Positions 46,580 through 58,135 of a DNA stretch of 64,000 nt are shown here, one piece after another. Made by a program: the position numbers and the translations under genes. The stretch covers positions 51,043-115,042 of the forward strand of contig MEHQ01003075.1 of the NCBI GenBank assembly GCA_008828725.1, written 5' to 3'. Origin of the DNA: Saccharina japonica. Taxonomy: Eukaryota; Sar; Phaeophyceae; Laminariales; Laminariaceae. A model generated the notes under the pieces. It was not told the DNA's origin and did no database searches. It was given only the letters and a program-made list of their open reading frames with translations. Each line of letters opens with the position of its first letter. Position 1 is the first letter of the stretch.

Positions 46580-46654
46580 TCCCGCAACAGTGCGGTCAAC
46601 TTACTATTGTGAGGCGAAGCCTTGACAAGCGATCATGGCCGCACGATTGCGGGA
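46580..46654. mobile_element. Small inverted-repeat element, family E, short copy
   Basis: The left TCCCGCAACAGTGCGGTCA mirrors the right TGGCCGCACGATTGCGGGA. It matches the left end of the element at 43662. Further GCACTGTTG blocks continue to about 46690. At 75 bp it could fold into one hairpin. Confidence 0.5.
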
Positions 46655-47044
46655 CCCTGCACTGTTGTGGGCCGCACTGTTGCTGGGCCACGACTTTGTT
46701 CAGGTTCAAGATATACATAAACGAAATGGAAGTATTTTATAACATGGCATAGCATTCAGAGGGGTTGCTCTGCATGCCGTCCCAGTGACACTTCTTCGAG
46801 TTTGGCTGACCCACTCCGCCTCCAGGCGGTTCCATCCAAACACAAATCAACGCATTTATACAATCCTTGGTTCACGCACGAGGTATGTCTACTGAGCGGG
46901 GCGCGGGGCGGGGCTATGTTCCGACCCGCTGCCCGCTACCCCGCCTGTCTGCGAAATTTAGTGATATCACTCATTCAATCCGCAATCAACCGTAGTATGA
47001 TACAATTATTTACGTACCGCTGCTGCTGCTACTGCTCTGTGTCA
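46655..47044. other. No gene seen; GC-rich patch
   Basis: A GGGGCGCGGGGCGGGGC patch near 46900 resembles another at 47281-47330 (GGGCGGGGAGCGAGTTGGGG). Confidence 0.4.
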
Positions 47045-47143
47045 TCTGTGTGTCAGTAGAGGCTACCCCCTTCATCCTACTGCAATTATTTGTACTCGAA
47101 GAACAATAACAAGTCTGTGTGTCAGTAGAGGCTACCCCCTTCA
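47045..47143 (+). repeat. 30-bp direct repeat
   Basis: TCTGTGTGTCAGTAGAGGCT and the following ten bases occur identically at 47045 and 47114, with 39 bases between them. Confidence 0.8.
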
Positions 47144-48037
47144 AACTGCTGTGCCTGTCTGTGCTGCTGCTGCTGCCGTGGTAGAATGCGTCAGACGCAC
47201 TCCACTACGTGGCGCTTCTATCCAATCAACAATCCATAGGGCGAGAGGCAATCCAAGTCTCGCACTCGGGGTGTGTAGGCTGGGCGGGGAGCGAGTTGGG
47301 GCGGCCCGCCCCGACCCGCTCCCCGCCGCAAAGCCAGTGATGAGTGGCGACAAGTATTCGTATTGTACTGGTACGGCTGCAGTGCAATCAAACCGCCATT
47401 AATCGCATCAGTCGTAAACACTCCGTGTGTGTACCGGTATGTCAAGCAGAAATATGTCGAGCTTCGTAACTTGTTGAGTCGTTTTCTTTTTCGTTACATT
47501 TCGGATGAGCATCATGGGTCATGAAATGATGGATCATTGACTCGGACTTCCCCATGGAATGGGCCATGGACCGGAGATACCACGGCGATTGAACGTGTTT
47601 CGCATCACGCACACAAACGACCGTCTGACCCACTCCTCTTCCTGACGATTCCATTAAAACGACCCGTCCGCCTTGCCTGTTAAGTATTGTAGCTTGTTGC
47701 TATGCCAGGTATTCATCCTGCACAGCTTTTATATGTATGCTGTTAATACGTATAAACCGGTACAATAACTATTAATAGCATTTTACTGCTGTCGGCCCTA
47801 GGCCCTGGTCGCGCACGAATCAACTTAACATTGACGCGACCAAGAGCTGAGCTCAACGAAACAACCCAGATAAAAAAATGAATTCGTGCGTTATTTCGTG
47901 AAAGATTATTCCAGCACCTTCAAACGTTAGAGCCAAATTCTATGTGTCAGACCAACTATCTAATTGATAGTTGATTGGCGATAAATGTTGCCCGCCTATT
48001 GAATCGTGTACTCGACCTGCCGCTGTCTGGTTCCGCG
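47144..48037. other. No gene seen
   Basis: A short CTG tract and a GC-rich patch near 47281-47330 open the stretch. CTATTAATAG occurs at 47769-47778. Confidence 0.4.
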
Positions 48038-48066
48038 GCAGCAGCAGCAGCAGCAGCAGCAGCAGC
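48038..48066 (+). repeat. GCA/CAG microsatellite
   Basis: About nine to ten perfect CAG triplets, followed by a CCGCAG interruption. No supported gene contains it. Confidence 0.9.
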
Positions 48067-48500
48067 CGCAGCATATGATGGCTGTTGTCTGAAGGAGACG
48101 CGCAGTGCTGTAAAGGTTAATGTTTCGTCGTAAAAAAATAAATCAGGGTAAATCAGGATAATGAATACGAACGCTTCCAGCCTATCGAGTACTCGACCTG
48201 CTGCTGTCTAGCCAATGCTGCATGGCGTTAATTAGCAGCGTCCTCCACGTGCTCGTCAGGTGCTATATAGCGCGCAACGCAGCGTATATCACCCCGGCTG
48301 CGCCGTCGCTTTGCACAGCTGCACTTGGGTCTACTCGGGCGCATGAGGGGAACATGAAATCCCATGTAATGCTCGACTACGAGTACGTCCGACTCAATCA
48401 CTGGCTAGAACCAGAGCTGGTATTACGAAGTCAGGTTAAGTATCGAATTCCTATACCTTTATCTAGCCAAAAGCTACAGAGCCAGATTTCTATACCAGGT
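48067..48500. other. No gene seen
   Basis: A repeat of the phrase TCGAGTACTCGACCTGC-like (near 48009 and 48186) flanks this stretch. TACCWGGTA occurs at 48493-48501. Confidence 0.4.
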
Positions 48501-48780
48501 ACAATAATAATAGTGCCTGGTATCACTATAGGGGTACCCTATATATACCCCCTATACGATATGATATCTCCATAGTACTTAGTCATGTTTTTTTTGGCCG
48601 GAACGTGATAAATATATCGTATAGTATCACGTCGCTATATATAGGGGCTTCCAGCCATATAGGCCTATATAGCTATATGATATTTGGTATATGATATACA
48701 GGACCGCTATCAAGTAATATATAGGCCTATATAAGGTGATATAAGTTGATATATTGGCCTATATAAGCTTGTACAAGTAT
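48501..48780. repeat. AT-rich palindromic tract 1
   Basis: ATATAGGCCTATATA-type palindromes occur three times, with GATATGATATC-like and ATATGATAT sequence between them. It contains TAGTACTTAGTCATGTTTTT (near 48574), which also occurs in tract 2 (near 51099). The SINE at 48781 inserted at its edge. Confidence 0.65.
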
Positions 48781-49119
48781 CCGGTCGCCCCGGTGCGCTA
48801 GCAGGTAACCACGAACCCTGTAAGCGTCAAGAAAGCGAGTTCGAGCCCCGGCGAGTGCATGCTCATAGGCACTTTTTCTCGCAAACAATATCTTGACTAG
48901 CAGAAAGCGCGAGAGCGTGAGTTAGCAAAATTCGATGAAAGTCGACGAGCGTTGGGAAGGCTGAGCCCTCTGCGCGATAAAAATGAAGGCAAGAACCGTA
49001 GTGGGGGAGGAGGGAGAGGAGCCTACTTTGTGACCCCGGATCTGAGTTACGACTAGGGAGGGAGAAAGACGGAAGTGCGAAGAGAATAAATGGGATGGAC
49101 AAAAAAAAAAAAAAAAAAA
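48781..49119 (+). mobile_element. tRNA-headed SINE, full copy with A tail
   Basis: The head CCGGTCGCCCCGGTGCGCTA, then GCAGGTAACCACG, then GCGAGTTCGAGCCCC looks like a tRNA with A and B boxes for RNA polymerase III. The body follows (ATATCTTGACTAG, GCGCGAGAGCGTGAGTTAGC, GTAGTGGGGGAGGAGGGAGA, CCCGGATCTGAGTTACGACT, AAATGGGATGGAC) and an A run of 19. It is about 90% similar by eye to the copy at 57513. Confidence 0.9.
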
Positions 49120-50406
49120 TGATATATCGGCCAATATCGGGAGAAATACGTCATATAAGCCACCCCGAAATACACTACGTGCGTATATCACAAATTGCAA
49201 TTTGCTCTATTGACGATGTATCTGTATCTTTCGGATGGTATGATATATCGTTGGTGGAATATATCGCTGTACGTATGATACTGTACGTATGAGTACGTCT
49301 GAAAGACGAGAACGCCGAAAACCTCATTTTCCTACACTCTAACCGGCACCTGTGGTAGTTCAGCCCACCACGGCTGTGTTCTTGTCTTGGAATTGGTGCT
49401 CTAGTAGCAGTTAAGATGGAGCAGGTTCGGCACGTGCTTCTCGTAGCGAAGTGGGGGCGGGAGGTATAGCTATAAAATGGTGGGAGGTGTTTCTCTTTGT
49501 CACAGGATAAAGTGCATTTTCTCGCGTTTTAGGGGTGTTGCTCGTCCCTCCAGTTTGTGTTGTTTAGTATAATTCACTGTAATTTGTCTTGTTCTGGTCT
49601 CTTGCATTTTCGTTTTGGGTATTCCGGTTGTAGTCGGTGGGACCTGGTGACCTATGGCATGGATCAGGGGGGTCGCTTTATGGACGCGAGGAAAAATATT
49701 ATTAAATCAAAACATGAACCTGGAACGTGGTACTTTGTGCACCGGCTGTGATGCACACAATCCTGTGGTGCGTCATCGCGATATATTACTGTTGTTGTAG
49801 TTGTTGTTGTTGTCTGCATTGCACCACACCACTACATGTATTTGAACTTCGCGGAGAAGGGGTTACTATATCAGCATTCATGCACACTGTGTAGTACGTA
49901 GCAGGCACAGATCGTCAAGTACCGATCCAGTGCGGTACCAGCGTGAAACAGGTCCCAACCACGACCGACAAAGTCTGATGATATGACAAGATGATACGTG
50001 TATGTATGAGGTTGGCAGTAGCACACGATATCGATACACAGTGAGGGCCCGCACTTAGGAAATATCCTGTGAAGAAACAGAGGCTGAGATTGTGAAAAAG
50101 AAAAGAAATTGCGTGCAAAAAAGACAGCTCAAAGCGGGCTACGAAATAAGAAAAATACGATATAAGAAACAGCAGTGATTGTCGTTCCATCCAATTTAAG
50201 AAATGAGATCGCTCCGGATCCTGGCACGGAATAAGACACACTAAACGTTGAAACCTTCCAGCCGTGCTAGGAGTACCGTAAAGAAAAGTAAATCAAGTAA
50301 CAAAGTCTTATCACAGCCAAGTCACAGCCGACATTTTTTTTGTTTCTTCATTTTTATTGTTTTCCCCGACAGTTTTTTTTTTACAGCTTTATTTATCACA
50401 AGCCTT
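49120..50406. other. No gene recognised
   Basis: Includes a TTG/TTGTTG triplet patch near 49790-49815 and AT-rich sequence. The open frames are short. Confidence 0.4.
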
Positions 50407-50505
50407 GAATTTCCGCAACGCGGAGCTTGCAGCTTGGTTGGGGGCGAGTCTGGCTCCGAATGTCCGCAAAGCTGAGCTTGCAGCTTAGTTGGGGGCGAGT
50501 TGATC
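50407..50505 (+). repeat. 51-bp tandem duplication
   Basis: Two adjacent units: GAATTTCCGCAACGCGGAGC and onward, then GAATGTCCGCAAAGCTGAGC and onward. They share GAGCTTGCAGCTT and GTTGGGGGCGAGT. Confidence 0.8.
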
Positions 50506-50879
50506 CGCGTAGTGTTAGTCTACACGTGATATTTACGTAGAGTGTATGGCAGGCTTGATTGAGTTACAGGTTTGTTGATTGGGGAGGTCAAAAGAGTACC
50601 CTCATGATATCCAAGGTACAGTATTAAAGGAGTGTGGCAGTACCGCACTCTCGTCGGTTGCAGCTGATCAGTACAATGTCAACGTGATATGTGGTTCTCG
50701 CGGCATATATAAAGAAGAAATAAGAAACACTGGAAAAAAACAATTGAAGTCGAGAATAATAAGAATCATCACATAAGAAATGCCGTAAATGTGGCTGGTG
50801 AGGGCACACGAAATAAGACTTTGAGCCTGGAAGCCAAATTGACGTTTCTTAACAGCGGGCCCCCACTGTATATATAGGG
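50506..50879. other. No gene seen
   Basis: A/T-rich sequence with repeated ATAAGAAA words. It is possibly transposon-derived but not assignable. Confidence 0.4.
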
Positions 50880-51170
50880 CAGATCAGGGCAGATAGAGAT
50901 TGATATATCACACTATATCAGTTATATGATATAGCACAAGATATACAGGGTATATCACACGATATACAGGGTATATCACATGATATATGTATAGTATATA
51001 TCACATTATATATAATATACCCTGTATATACCACATTTCATATGGATACATCGAAAAACGCTGGGGTACATGGACTTGACTAAAAAATCGCAACTTATAG
51101 CACTTAGTCATGTTTTTTAGGGGGTATATATAGATATCATATACCCCCTTACTTCCTCCCCCCCCCGATT
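50880..51170. repeat. AT-rich palindromic tract 2
   Basis: Units of the type GATATACAGGGTATATCACA repeat about three times and continue into ATATATAATATACCCTGTAT, which is their inverse. The stretch can therefore fold on itself. It then carries TAGCACTTAGTCATGTTTTT and GGGGGTATATATAGATATCA, which recall tract 1. Confidence 0.65.
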
Positions 51171-53289
51171 TTTAGGGTATACCAGGCACTAAATAATAAG
51201 TAGACGGATGAATGGGCGACAGAGCCAAATTATGTTTTGGGTTGAACTAAGTGGGGGAGGGGATTACTAACAGTGGTGGAATTAGACCTCGAAACAGAGT
51301 TGAAAAGTCGAGGATTTTTTTGGGAAATTAAACAATTTCCGCGACAGAGCCCAGAAAATAAAGTCACATGGGAATTTGGATTTTTCAAACCAAAATACCC
51401 CCATTATTGGAAACTGTGGAAGACCCTACTGACTACTGTTATAGTGTCTGCACCAACTGTACGAAATATATTTCCTAGGGTGTCTGTCGGAAAGGGGAAA
51501 TCACAACAGAAAACCTCCCGCACTGCGCAATATGGTATTAATTATGAAAACCTTTCGAGATCCACCTGTGGTTGGTTTGCCTACATCTTGGTGTACATCT
51601 GTTCGAGTCTTACAACTTTGCTGCTGCTGTGCTATACAAACAATGCTCAAGTGTGTTATACACAACGGCACGGCACAGTGGCGATGTTCTGCCAAACTTA
51701 TAGAGTGCGTAAACGCACTATATAGAGTACGTCGTATACTCCAAGTATACACTTTAGAGTACGTATATACACCGGAGTACGTCATACAGCAGCAGTACCG
51801 GCCCGCTCATATAAAGGAACTCACAAGAAAGTCAGCCTGAAAAATCGAAAAAAAGGAAAAAGCTCTTAGCCAAGTCAGCGAATAGGCTTTAAGAAAGTGA
51901 CGCCTTCCTGTGGCCGGCCTCAACCCAAGGCACTACGCACTGTGCATTACTGGGTAAAACGTCTTCTCGGGGACCAAAATAATATCGTGCAACCTACGAA
52001 AATGCGCTTTCTTCGCGCACCCCCAGAATAGAAGTCAGCCTGAACCCGACCAGGTTCCTTGTGAGAGGGCCGGTACTGCTGTATACATAGTCAGGTAGCT
52101 CTCGACAGCGGCACACGCAGCCTCTCGGAAAGTCCAGCTGCTCCCGATGGGACCGGTGGGTATACATACTCCTCCGTAAATCAGATACGACGCGTTGGAA
52201 TATGTGGCAAAAATAATGAACAAAAAGTCGACAGCAGAAATACGACAATTGACCCCGGCAAGCACACCAGCACCGGTCTCCCTCCCTTGCAGGCGAAGCA
52301 CTAGTAAACACCTCAAGATAAAAGGCAGGAGCTACATGTAGATCCCTACCGCACGTAGTATACATAAATAATAAGCTCCACCCAGATGCTATACGTACTC
52401 GTATTGTGCAGATAGATAGTCCTGCGGGTGACCGATGATGCAACTAAAATGCTGCTGCTGTTACCCAGTGCCAAAAAGGAGAGACACAGACAAGAGAACA
52501 GACATCGTCTGTGAACATACCACGCATATATAAAAAAAAATACAGCAGTGAGCCTACAAAGCCTTTCTGCTGTACGGCAGTACCTGCTATAAAAATACAC
52601 ACACAGAACCAAGACCGAACAACAAAGTGCGTTTACGGTGCTCACCTTTGTCACTGCTCGTGCCACAAGCGGCTGGTTCAGTCGCCGGGTCATCGACATA
52701 AAAAACACCACCCGCTGAAGACTCCTGCATCGTTGTGGTACACCCTTGGCGCGTAGCAGCCTCCACGTCCGTACTGATGGATAATACTGGGGCTTTGTTT
52801 CTGGTGTCGGTGTCGAGGGCGACCTATGAAGGTCAGGGTCTCCTTGGGACTGAAGGGGTTTCGTAGTGCCTGCTTGTCATTTTCAACAACTTGATATGTA
52901 GGGGCCAGGGGAGGCCCGGTGGATGGGAGAAGGTATCGAGGTGTCATCAGGAGTGAAAGTTAGGGTATGCTGCACGTGGTGCTTTTGCTCGAGGCTTCAC
53001 ATCTCCAGCCACAACACACACGTCCCGAGCCACGAGCCAAAATATATTTGTTGCTGCCCTGTTGCGTCCTGGTCCCTGTTTCCGGGCGGGGGGGATCCAC
53101 CGAACTGTTTTCCCCCTTAAAGGAATGCCTTACCAAGATGTTGAAAGTTGATTTTTAGCTTTAGCTCTCTATACTTCTGTAGCGTTTGTTGATAGATATG
53201 TCCCAGACCCTGCAGGCCTGCAGGACATTCTATATTTTCAACCCTCAAACTGCGTCAAACAGTCGAGGAGCAACCGAAAATAGGAAGCC
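51171..53289. other. No gene recognised
   Basis: Frames up to 150 codons (51273-51725, plus; 51994-52443, minus) carry no recognisable motif. GAGTACGTCGTATACTCCAA-type GTAC-rich phrases recur at 51715-51785. Confidence 0.4.
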
Positions 53290-53472
53290 ATGTCTGGAAA
53301 GCCTACACGAAAACAGCGGAAGAAGTCTGCAGGTGAGGCCTCCGCCGGCATGTGTTCTAAGGGTACGCACCTTGATATGCTCGGCGCTCAGCGGGCATAC
53401 CTTCGTAGATCTCATTTCGTCATGATGAGTACGGACACATGGTGGCATGGTGGCCGATTGTTGTCTAGATAA
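53290..53472 (+). CDS. Small basic open frame or first exon, uncertain
   Basis: The frame starts MSGKPTRKQRKKSAG and ends after 60 codons. The very basic start is gene-like. Directly after KSA the sequence reads TCTGCAGGTGAGG, a good donor context (CAG then GTGAGG), so the first 13-14 codons could be a first exon with the rest intronic. No downstream exon was recognised. A chance frame remains quite possible. Confidence 0.25.
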   Translation: MSGKPTRKQRKKSAGEASAGMCSKGTHLDMLGAQRAYLRRSHFVMMSTDTWWHGGRLLSR

Positions 53473-53619
53473 CTTGGCACTCGTGCCTATATGTATATAC
53501 GTAGAGATATGAAGACGAGTAACAGACGCAGGCAGACACCTACCAGCTCATGGAATGTCAATTATCATAGGTAGAAGCATCCCGCCATTGTTGGCATTGC
53601 GTCTATGCATCTAGGTAGA

Positions 53620-53797
53620 ATACATACACCTAATAAGAAACAGGCTAATAAGAAAGCCAGGCTGAGATCTAGAATAAAATAAGAAATTCGGGAGTCGTTA
53701 TATTGAACTTACTGTAGTGAAAGCACCCTCTCCCGAATAAGAAACCCAGCCTGGACCAGATTTCTTGTTTCCCATTACTCTAGGTGTCCTGTACTGT
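53620..53797. mobile_element. MITE family D copy
   Basis: The right end TAGGTGTCCTGTACTGT is the inverse of the left end of the copy at 20137 (ACAGTACAGGACACCTA). The left end is decayed (AATACATACACCTAATAAGA). The inner arms AAGAAAGCCAGGCTGAG and CCCAGCCTGGACCAGATTTC match the copy at 20137. Confidence 0.65.
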
Positions 53798-53830
53798 AAC
53801 ACGAAGTTATAAGAAAGTAAAAGGTCGCCT

Positions 53831-53965
53831 TTGGCTTGCCGGGCAGTTCGATTTCCCTCCGCGGCCTCCGGGCCGACGTTGTCGGCGCCAGGCTCGAGTC
53901 CTCCGGGGCGCGGGCCCCCGAGGTCTCGTGCTGCCACAAGCCCCGTAATCGGCGCGGCGCGCTCG
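53831..53965. other. Short GC- and CpG-rich island
   Basis: A sharp compositional change from AT-rich flanks (for example CGGGGCGCGGGCCCCCGAGG). Frames stay open through it on both strands. No domain is recognisable. It resembles the island at 35575-35850 in composition but not clearly in sequence. Confidence 0.45.
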
Positions 53966-56157
53966 CAAAGTCGACAATATGATGGTCAGTTCATATTGCG
54001 CTCGGCCGACCCAAACAGGGCAACGTCACACCGGTCTCCGCGGTATGATGGTGTTTGCGCTACACTAAAAATCAACATGACATCCGTCTGTACGTAGTTC
54101 AATGAAAAAATGAAGTTATTCCGTCGGGCGCTAGCGATATTTCCAAATGCGGCATGAAATTAAGATCTTCTTGGAAAACGAACCGATGGGCGGCGATTTG
54201 CAATGATTTGCAGACGAACTGTTGTATGTACCAATCTCGTACCGGCATATTTTAACGTTGTGTTCTGAAAACAACGTTGCTGCAGTTATACTTGTTGTTG
54301 TGGTCTTCCTGAGTCTGTGCGAGCTGATACACGGCGCTGCTGCGAGCCCCCACTATAGGCACCGAACCCGACCGCAGCACAACAACGGAAATCGCGGAGT
54401 ACAGTAAACCTTCTCTGCGCGATGCACGGCCTGCGTTTTGTCGCTTCACCACGCCCTGCCGTTCTCGTCGCACCATATGGCAACCGAGGAAGATAATAAA
54501 CCCGTCAGAAACGCTGCAGCAAGTATTAATAGATGTACAAGGTTGGTGCAAGCGGTAGATACCTACTCGTATGTTATACCGGGGGTAGGTACCTGTGTGC
54601 CGGTATTTGATTACGATTCCAGACACACAGCAAAAACGCAGCTTCAGACACACTACACGATAGCAAGGACAGGTACAGGCGGAAGAAGCACCAGAGAGAA
54701 AGACGGGCGCGTCTCTGATCCTCACAGAAATTGTACCCGGCGACCACACACACAGCCACGTAGTTATATGTTACTTGCCTGTTTCGTCTGAGCGGGCCGA
54801 GGTCATGGGTTGCTGGCAGCCACTATTCATTTATTTTTTCACAGTGTCCAAAACTCGCGGCAAATTCACGCACGAGTCGAGCCCTAGCTTGGACTAGAGT
54901 AGGGTTAGGTTAAGGTAGAAGGTTAGGTTGTGGTTGGATCGACGGCTTCTCGTGATTTGATTTTAAAAAAACACCCAGAAATACATTAAACCAGCAAGGA
55001 ATCACAACATATTCGTTACTTTATCTGGTACGATTTGTGGAATAAGACCGGTAAAGGCGCCTCGTATGTTCAGAGCTGCTGCTGCTGCGATGGATCCTTC
55101 AAACAACAAGGCCAACGAACGAAAAATACGCAAACGCGCAGGGGGTCCGCTACCTCCACCACATCACTAGCCCTGTCCCCCACCATGGCATATATCGGCC
55201 GAACGCCCATCACGCAGACGAGGGCTTCTCGGTTAGCACCGTCTTTTACACGAGGGTCGAGCGATGCTTCGCGGCAACAAGTCTCAAGCGAGCGCGTTTT
55301 CTTGCTCGGCGTTCCCAGCGGCGTTACAGTATTGGTCGGGTGTGCTTGACCAACCACGCAGGTGATTTAGGCTCGGGGGGGCGTAGACCAACCTTGGAAC
55401 GTGATCGTTGTCTGTTCGGCCTCATGTATATATATTCTGACTCAATCAAATTTCGCCTTTCAAATGTACATAACTCGGCCGTATTTGGGGAAAATTGGAA
55501 AACTATCTGGATCTGTGGGAGAGGCTAATTAATATGCCGCTGGATTAAGAGAATCGAAAAATACGGTTCACGATCCACTCTAAATTCGATGCGGTGTGTC
55601 TGGCCTTCTCTATTGTCAATGGGATCGATTTAGCTGCCTTTTGTGCTCTTCCTGGGGTCGGATGATACGTGGGTTGAAGAGTGCTTCGTGTCCTGATCGC
55701 GGGTTCTAGTATGTGCTGCGCTGCGAGCAACAGCAGTAGTACCTGCAGTAGCAGAGAGCAGCAGCAGTAAAGCAGTCAACCCGGCACCGGAGAGTTGTTA
55801 AGGGTGCTGCTGGGTGGTGGCACGGTGTGGCTGGGGGGGTGGAGAGAGATGCGGCCGGCTTCGAAAACTTTTTCGCTTGATTCGACGGTATTGATTGGTA
55901 GAATGGGTTTCTCGTTCGATAAAGTTGGGATGTAAACTATATATTTTTCAACAGTATAAGAAAGCCCGATTGTGCCTCCAATCGGAAACCGCCTTTTTCG
56001 ATCCACGTATCCGACTGCGTATGGACCTAACGGTGGAATAGAACTGGTCGTTGTAATGATTTTTTCACGGAGCGCGAACACTTTACTACCTTGTATCTCT
56101 TTAAAAAAATAAGTCAGGTAGAAAACATGTGACCGCCATCGTTGCTGTTCTTCCCCG
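53966..56157. other. No gene recognised
   Basis: It contains a TAGGGTTAGGTTAAGG stretch (near 54899) with a second GGTTAGGTTG, too short for a telomere tract. CAG-type triplets lie near 55720-55775. No coding family is recognised. Confidence 0.4.
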
Positions 56158-56310
56158 TCATACACAGGGAGCTCTTGGCATTTGAAAGCTGCTTGTTGCG
56201 CCTACCCATGCTACTTTCATAAATTTGCAACTTGTGTTTTTATTCGCTTTTTCCGCGAACGTTTCGGTCGGCGTTAGCCGCCCGCGACGTGAAGCCCTTG
56301 TATACTAGTA
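56158..56310 (+). repeat. Diverged dispersed repeat, copy 2
   Basis: Partner of 45940-46115: GGGAGCTCTTGGCATTTG, CTACTTTCAT, then GCCGCCCGCGACGTGAAGCC and CTTGTA. Class unknown. Confidence 0.45.
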
Positions 56311-57512
56311 AGTGGGGGTAATGAGGCACGACCTCGGTACCTGCAGTAGTCAAATCTGTGATTCATCGCGGTGGGGGGGGTGCAGATTGTGCCGAACGAA
56401 CATGAACGAGCATCTGCGTAAACGTACCGTTTGAGCTCCTTATTTTTCATGATAAATACAAATCGTCAGGTTACAGCAGCAAGAGCCGCTGTGGCCGCCG
56501 CAGCAATCACAGCACTGGAACAGCAGCAACATCAACAGCAGTAGGATACACGAGGCCAGGGTCAGCGTCACTATACGCTCGGCTTGGAGGTCTAGCACTT
56601 GAACCCTCTGTACTCGTACTCAATTGGTTGTGTGTTTCCTCGTTCCTGAACGCGATAATAATAATAAACAAAAAATAAAGAAAAAAAAAAACATCTGCAG
56701 TCCAACAATCGATATCATCGTAGCAGGTGCCACAACTACTGCTGTATACTACGAAATTTGCAGCGGAGCTTCTTCGTCCCCTGATAAAAGGAAATGTCGG
56801 CCGTACCAGATCACCTACAGCATGTCTTAGAGACACGACCCAAACGTTGCTGTGGTCAGACACATCTTGCCTACTGGAAGAGATGGGTTCGGTTCGGTAG
56901 AACTCCCCCCCCCCAAAGCAACTGATAATGTTTGTTCCGAATAAAACAAAAACATGACTCAGCCATGTGCCTGTAAAAAACAGAGTCCACAACCATGCTT
57001 TAAAACCTCACGTTGCCACACCTAGCTCGACCAACTGTGAATGAGTTACAGCGATACCAGCGCGAGAAGACTTCGTTAAAATGTGTGCGTGCACACAGCC
57101 CGACGGGACTGGCGTTGGTGCCGTGTACATTGAGTGCGGTGTACAAACGTCGATGTTGACTGTCTCACATAAATAAACAAACAAACACAAAAACACACAC
57201 AGAAAAACGAAAACTTTCCACCCTACCTCCTCGTACGCAATCCTCTGTGCAGAATTTCGTTTTCCCCTTGAAAAGTGAGGGGTAGGAAAGACTCGAGCTT
57301 CGCGCTCGTGCGCCTCACTATTATTATTACACCCGTACAGGGCTTACCGTAAGATCAATAGTTTAACTTTCTAAGCCAAGACATTTCTGAATGGGTGGAG
57401 ATCGAGAGTTCGATATTTTTGGGTGGACTGCGTATTCATATCTGTACTGAACACACCCTGAACAATGGCCTGTTGTATAAGCCTATTGCTCATTCAATAA
57501 GGTGGGCTATGA
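56311..57512. other. No gene recognised
   Basis: Short frames only. An AAATAAACAAACAAACACAA stretch near 57170 and a CGAGCTTCGCGCTCG hairpin near 57294 are the visible structures. Confidence 0.4.
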
Positions 57513-57861
57513 CCGGTCGCCCCGGTGGGCTAGCAGGTAACTACGAAGCCTGTTAGCGTCGAGATCGCGAGTTCGAGCCCCGCCGAGTGCATGCTCGTAG
57601 GGACTTTTTGTTGCAAAAAATATCTTGAATAGCGGAAAGCGCGAGAGCGTGAGTTAGCAAAATTCGATGAAAATCGACGAGCGTTGGGAAGGCTGAACCC
57701 TCTGCGCGATAAAAATGCAAGGCAAGAACCGTAGTGGGGGAGGAGGGAGAGGAGCCTACTTTGTGACCCCGGATCTGAGTTACGACTAGGGAGGGAGAAG
57801 ACGGAAGTGCGAAGATATTAAATGGGACGGGAAAAAAAAAACAAACAAACAAACAAACCAA
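57513..57861 (+). mobile_element. tRNA-headed SINE, full copy with A-rich tail
   Basis: The head CCGGTCGCCCCGGTGGGCTA, GCAGGTAACTACG and GCGAGTTCGAGCCCC carries A- and B-box-like sequences. The body matches the copy at 48781 nearly base for base (AATATCTTGAATAG, GCGCGAGAGCGTGAGTTAGC, AGAACCGTAGTGGGGGAGGA, GAGCCTACTTTGTG). The tail is an A run, then AAAC repeats. This and the copy at 48781 are the youngest of the four. Confidence 0.9.
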
Positions 57862-58135
57862 ATTGCCTATCGATACGCATTGCTCCTGCAATAGGTATCA
57901 TGAATTTCAATTGCGTATCGATACCTATTGCTTCGATCAAAGGGTTCAGAGGGAATTGTACAACAGGCTTTTTTACTTGGGACATGTTCTAGAAATTGCC
58001 TATCGATACATGTTGCTTCGAACAGTAACTTCACATATTTTTGTACAGTAGGATATTGTACTCGGGATATTATGTACCTGGTATAAAAAATTGCCTATCG
58101 ATACCTATTGCTTCGACAAATGGGTTCAGAGATAG
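57862..58135 (+). repeat. Spaced repeat built on TTGCCTATCGATAC
   Basis: TTGCCTATCGATAC or TTGCGTATCGATAC followed by NNNTTGCTTCGA occurs four times (near 57864, 57913, 57996, 58091). GGGTTCAGAG follows two of them. Spacing is irregular, so this is not a simple tandem array. ATCGAT is itself a palindrome. Confidence 0.7.

Noticed and set aside
48781..48870. A functional tRNA gene
   Set aside because: A- and B-box-like sequences are present, but the cloverleaf is imperfect and the sequence continues into a repeated body with an A tail in four places. It is a SINE head.
31733..54930. Interstitial telomere repeats (CCTAACCTAACC, TAGGGTTAGG)
   Set aside because: Each stretch has only two to three degenerate units, which is within chance for a window of this size.
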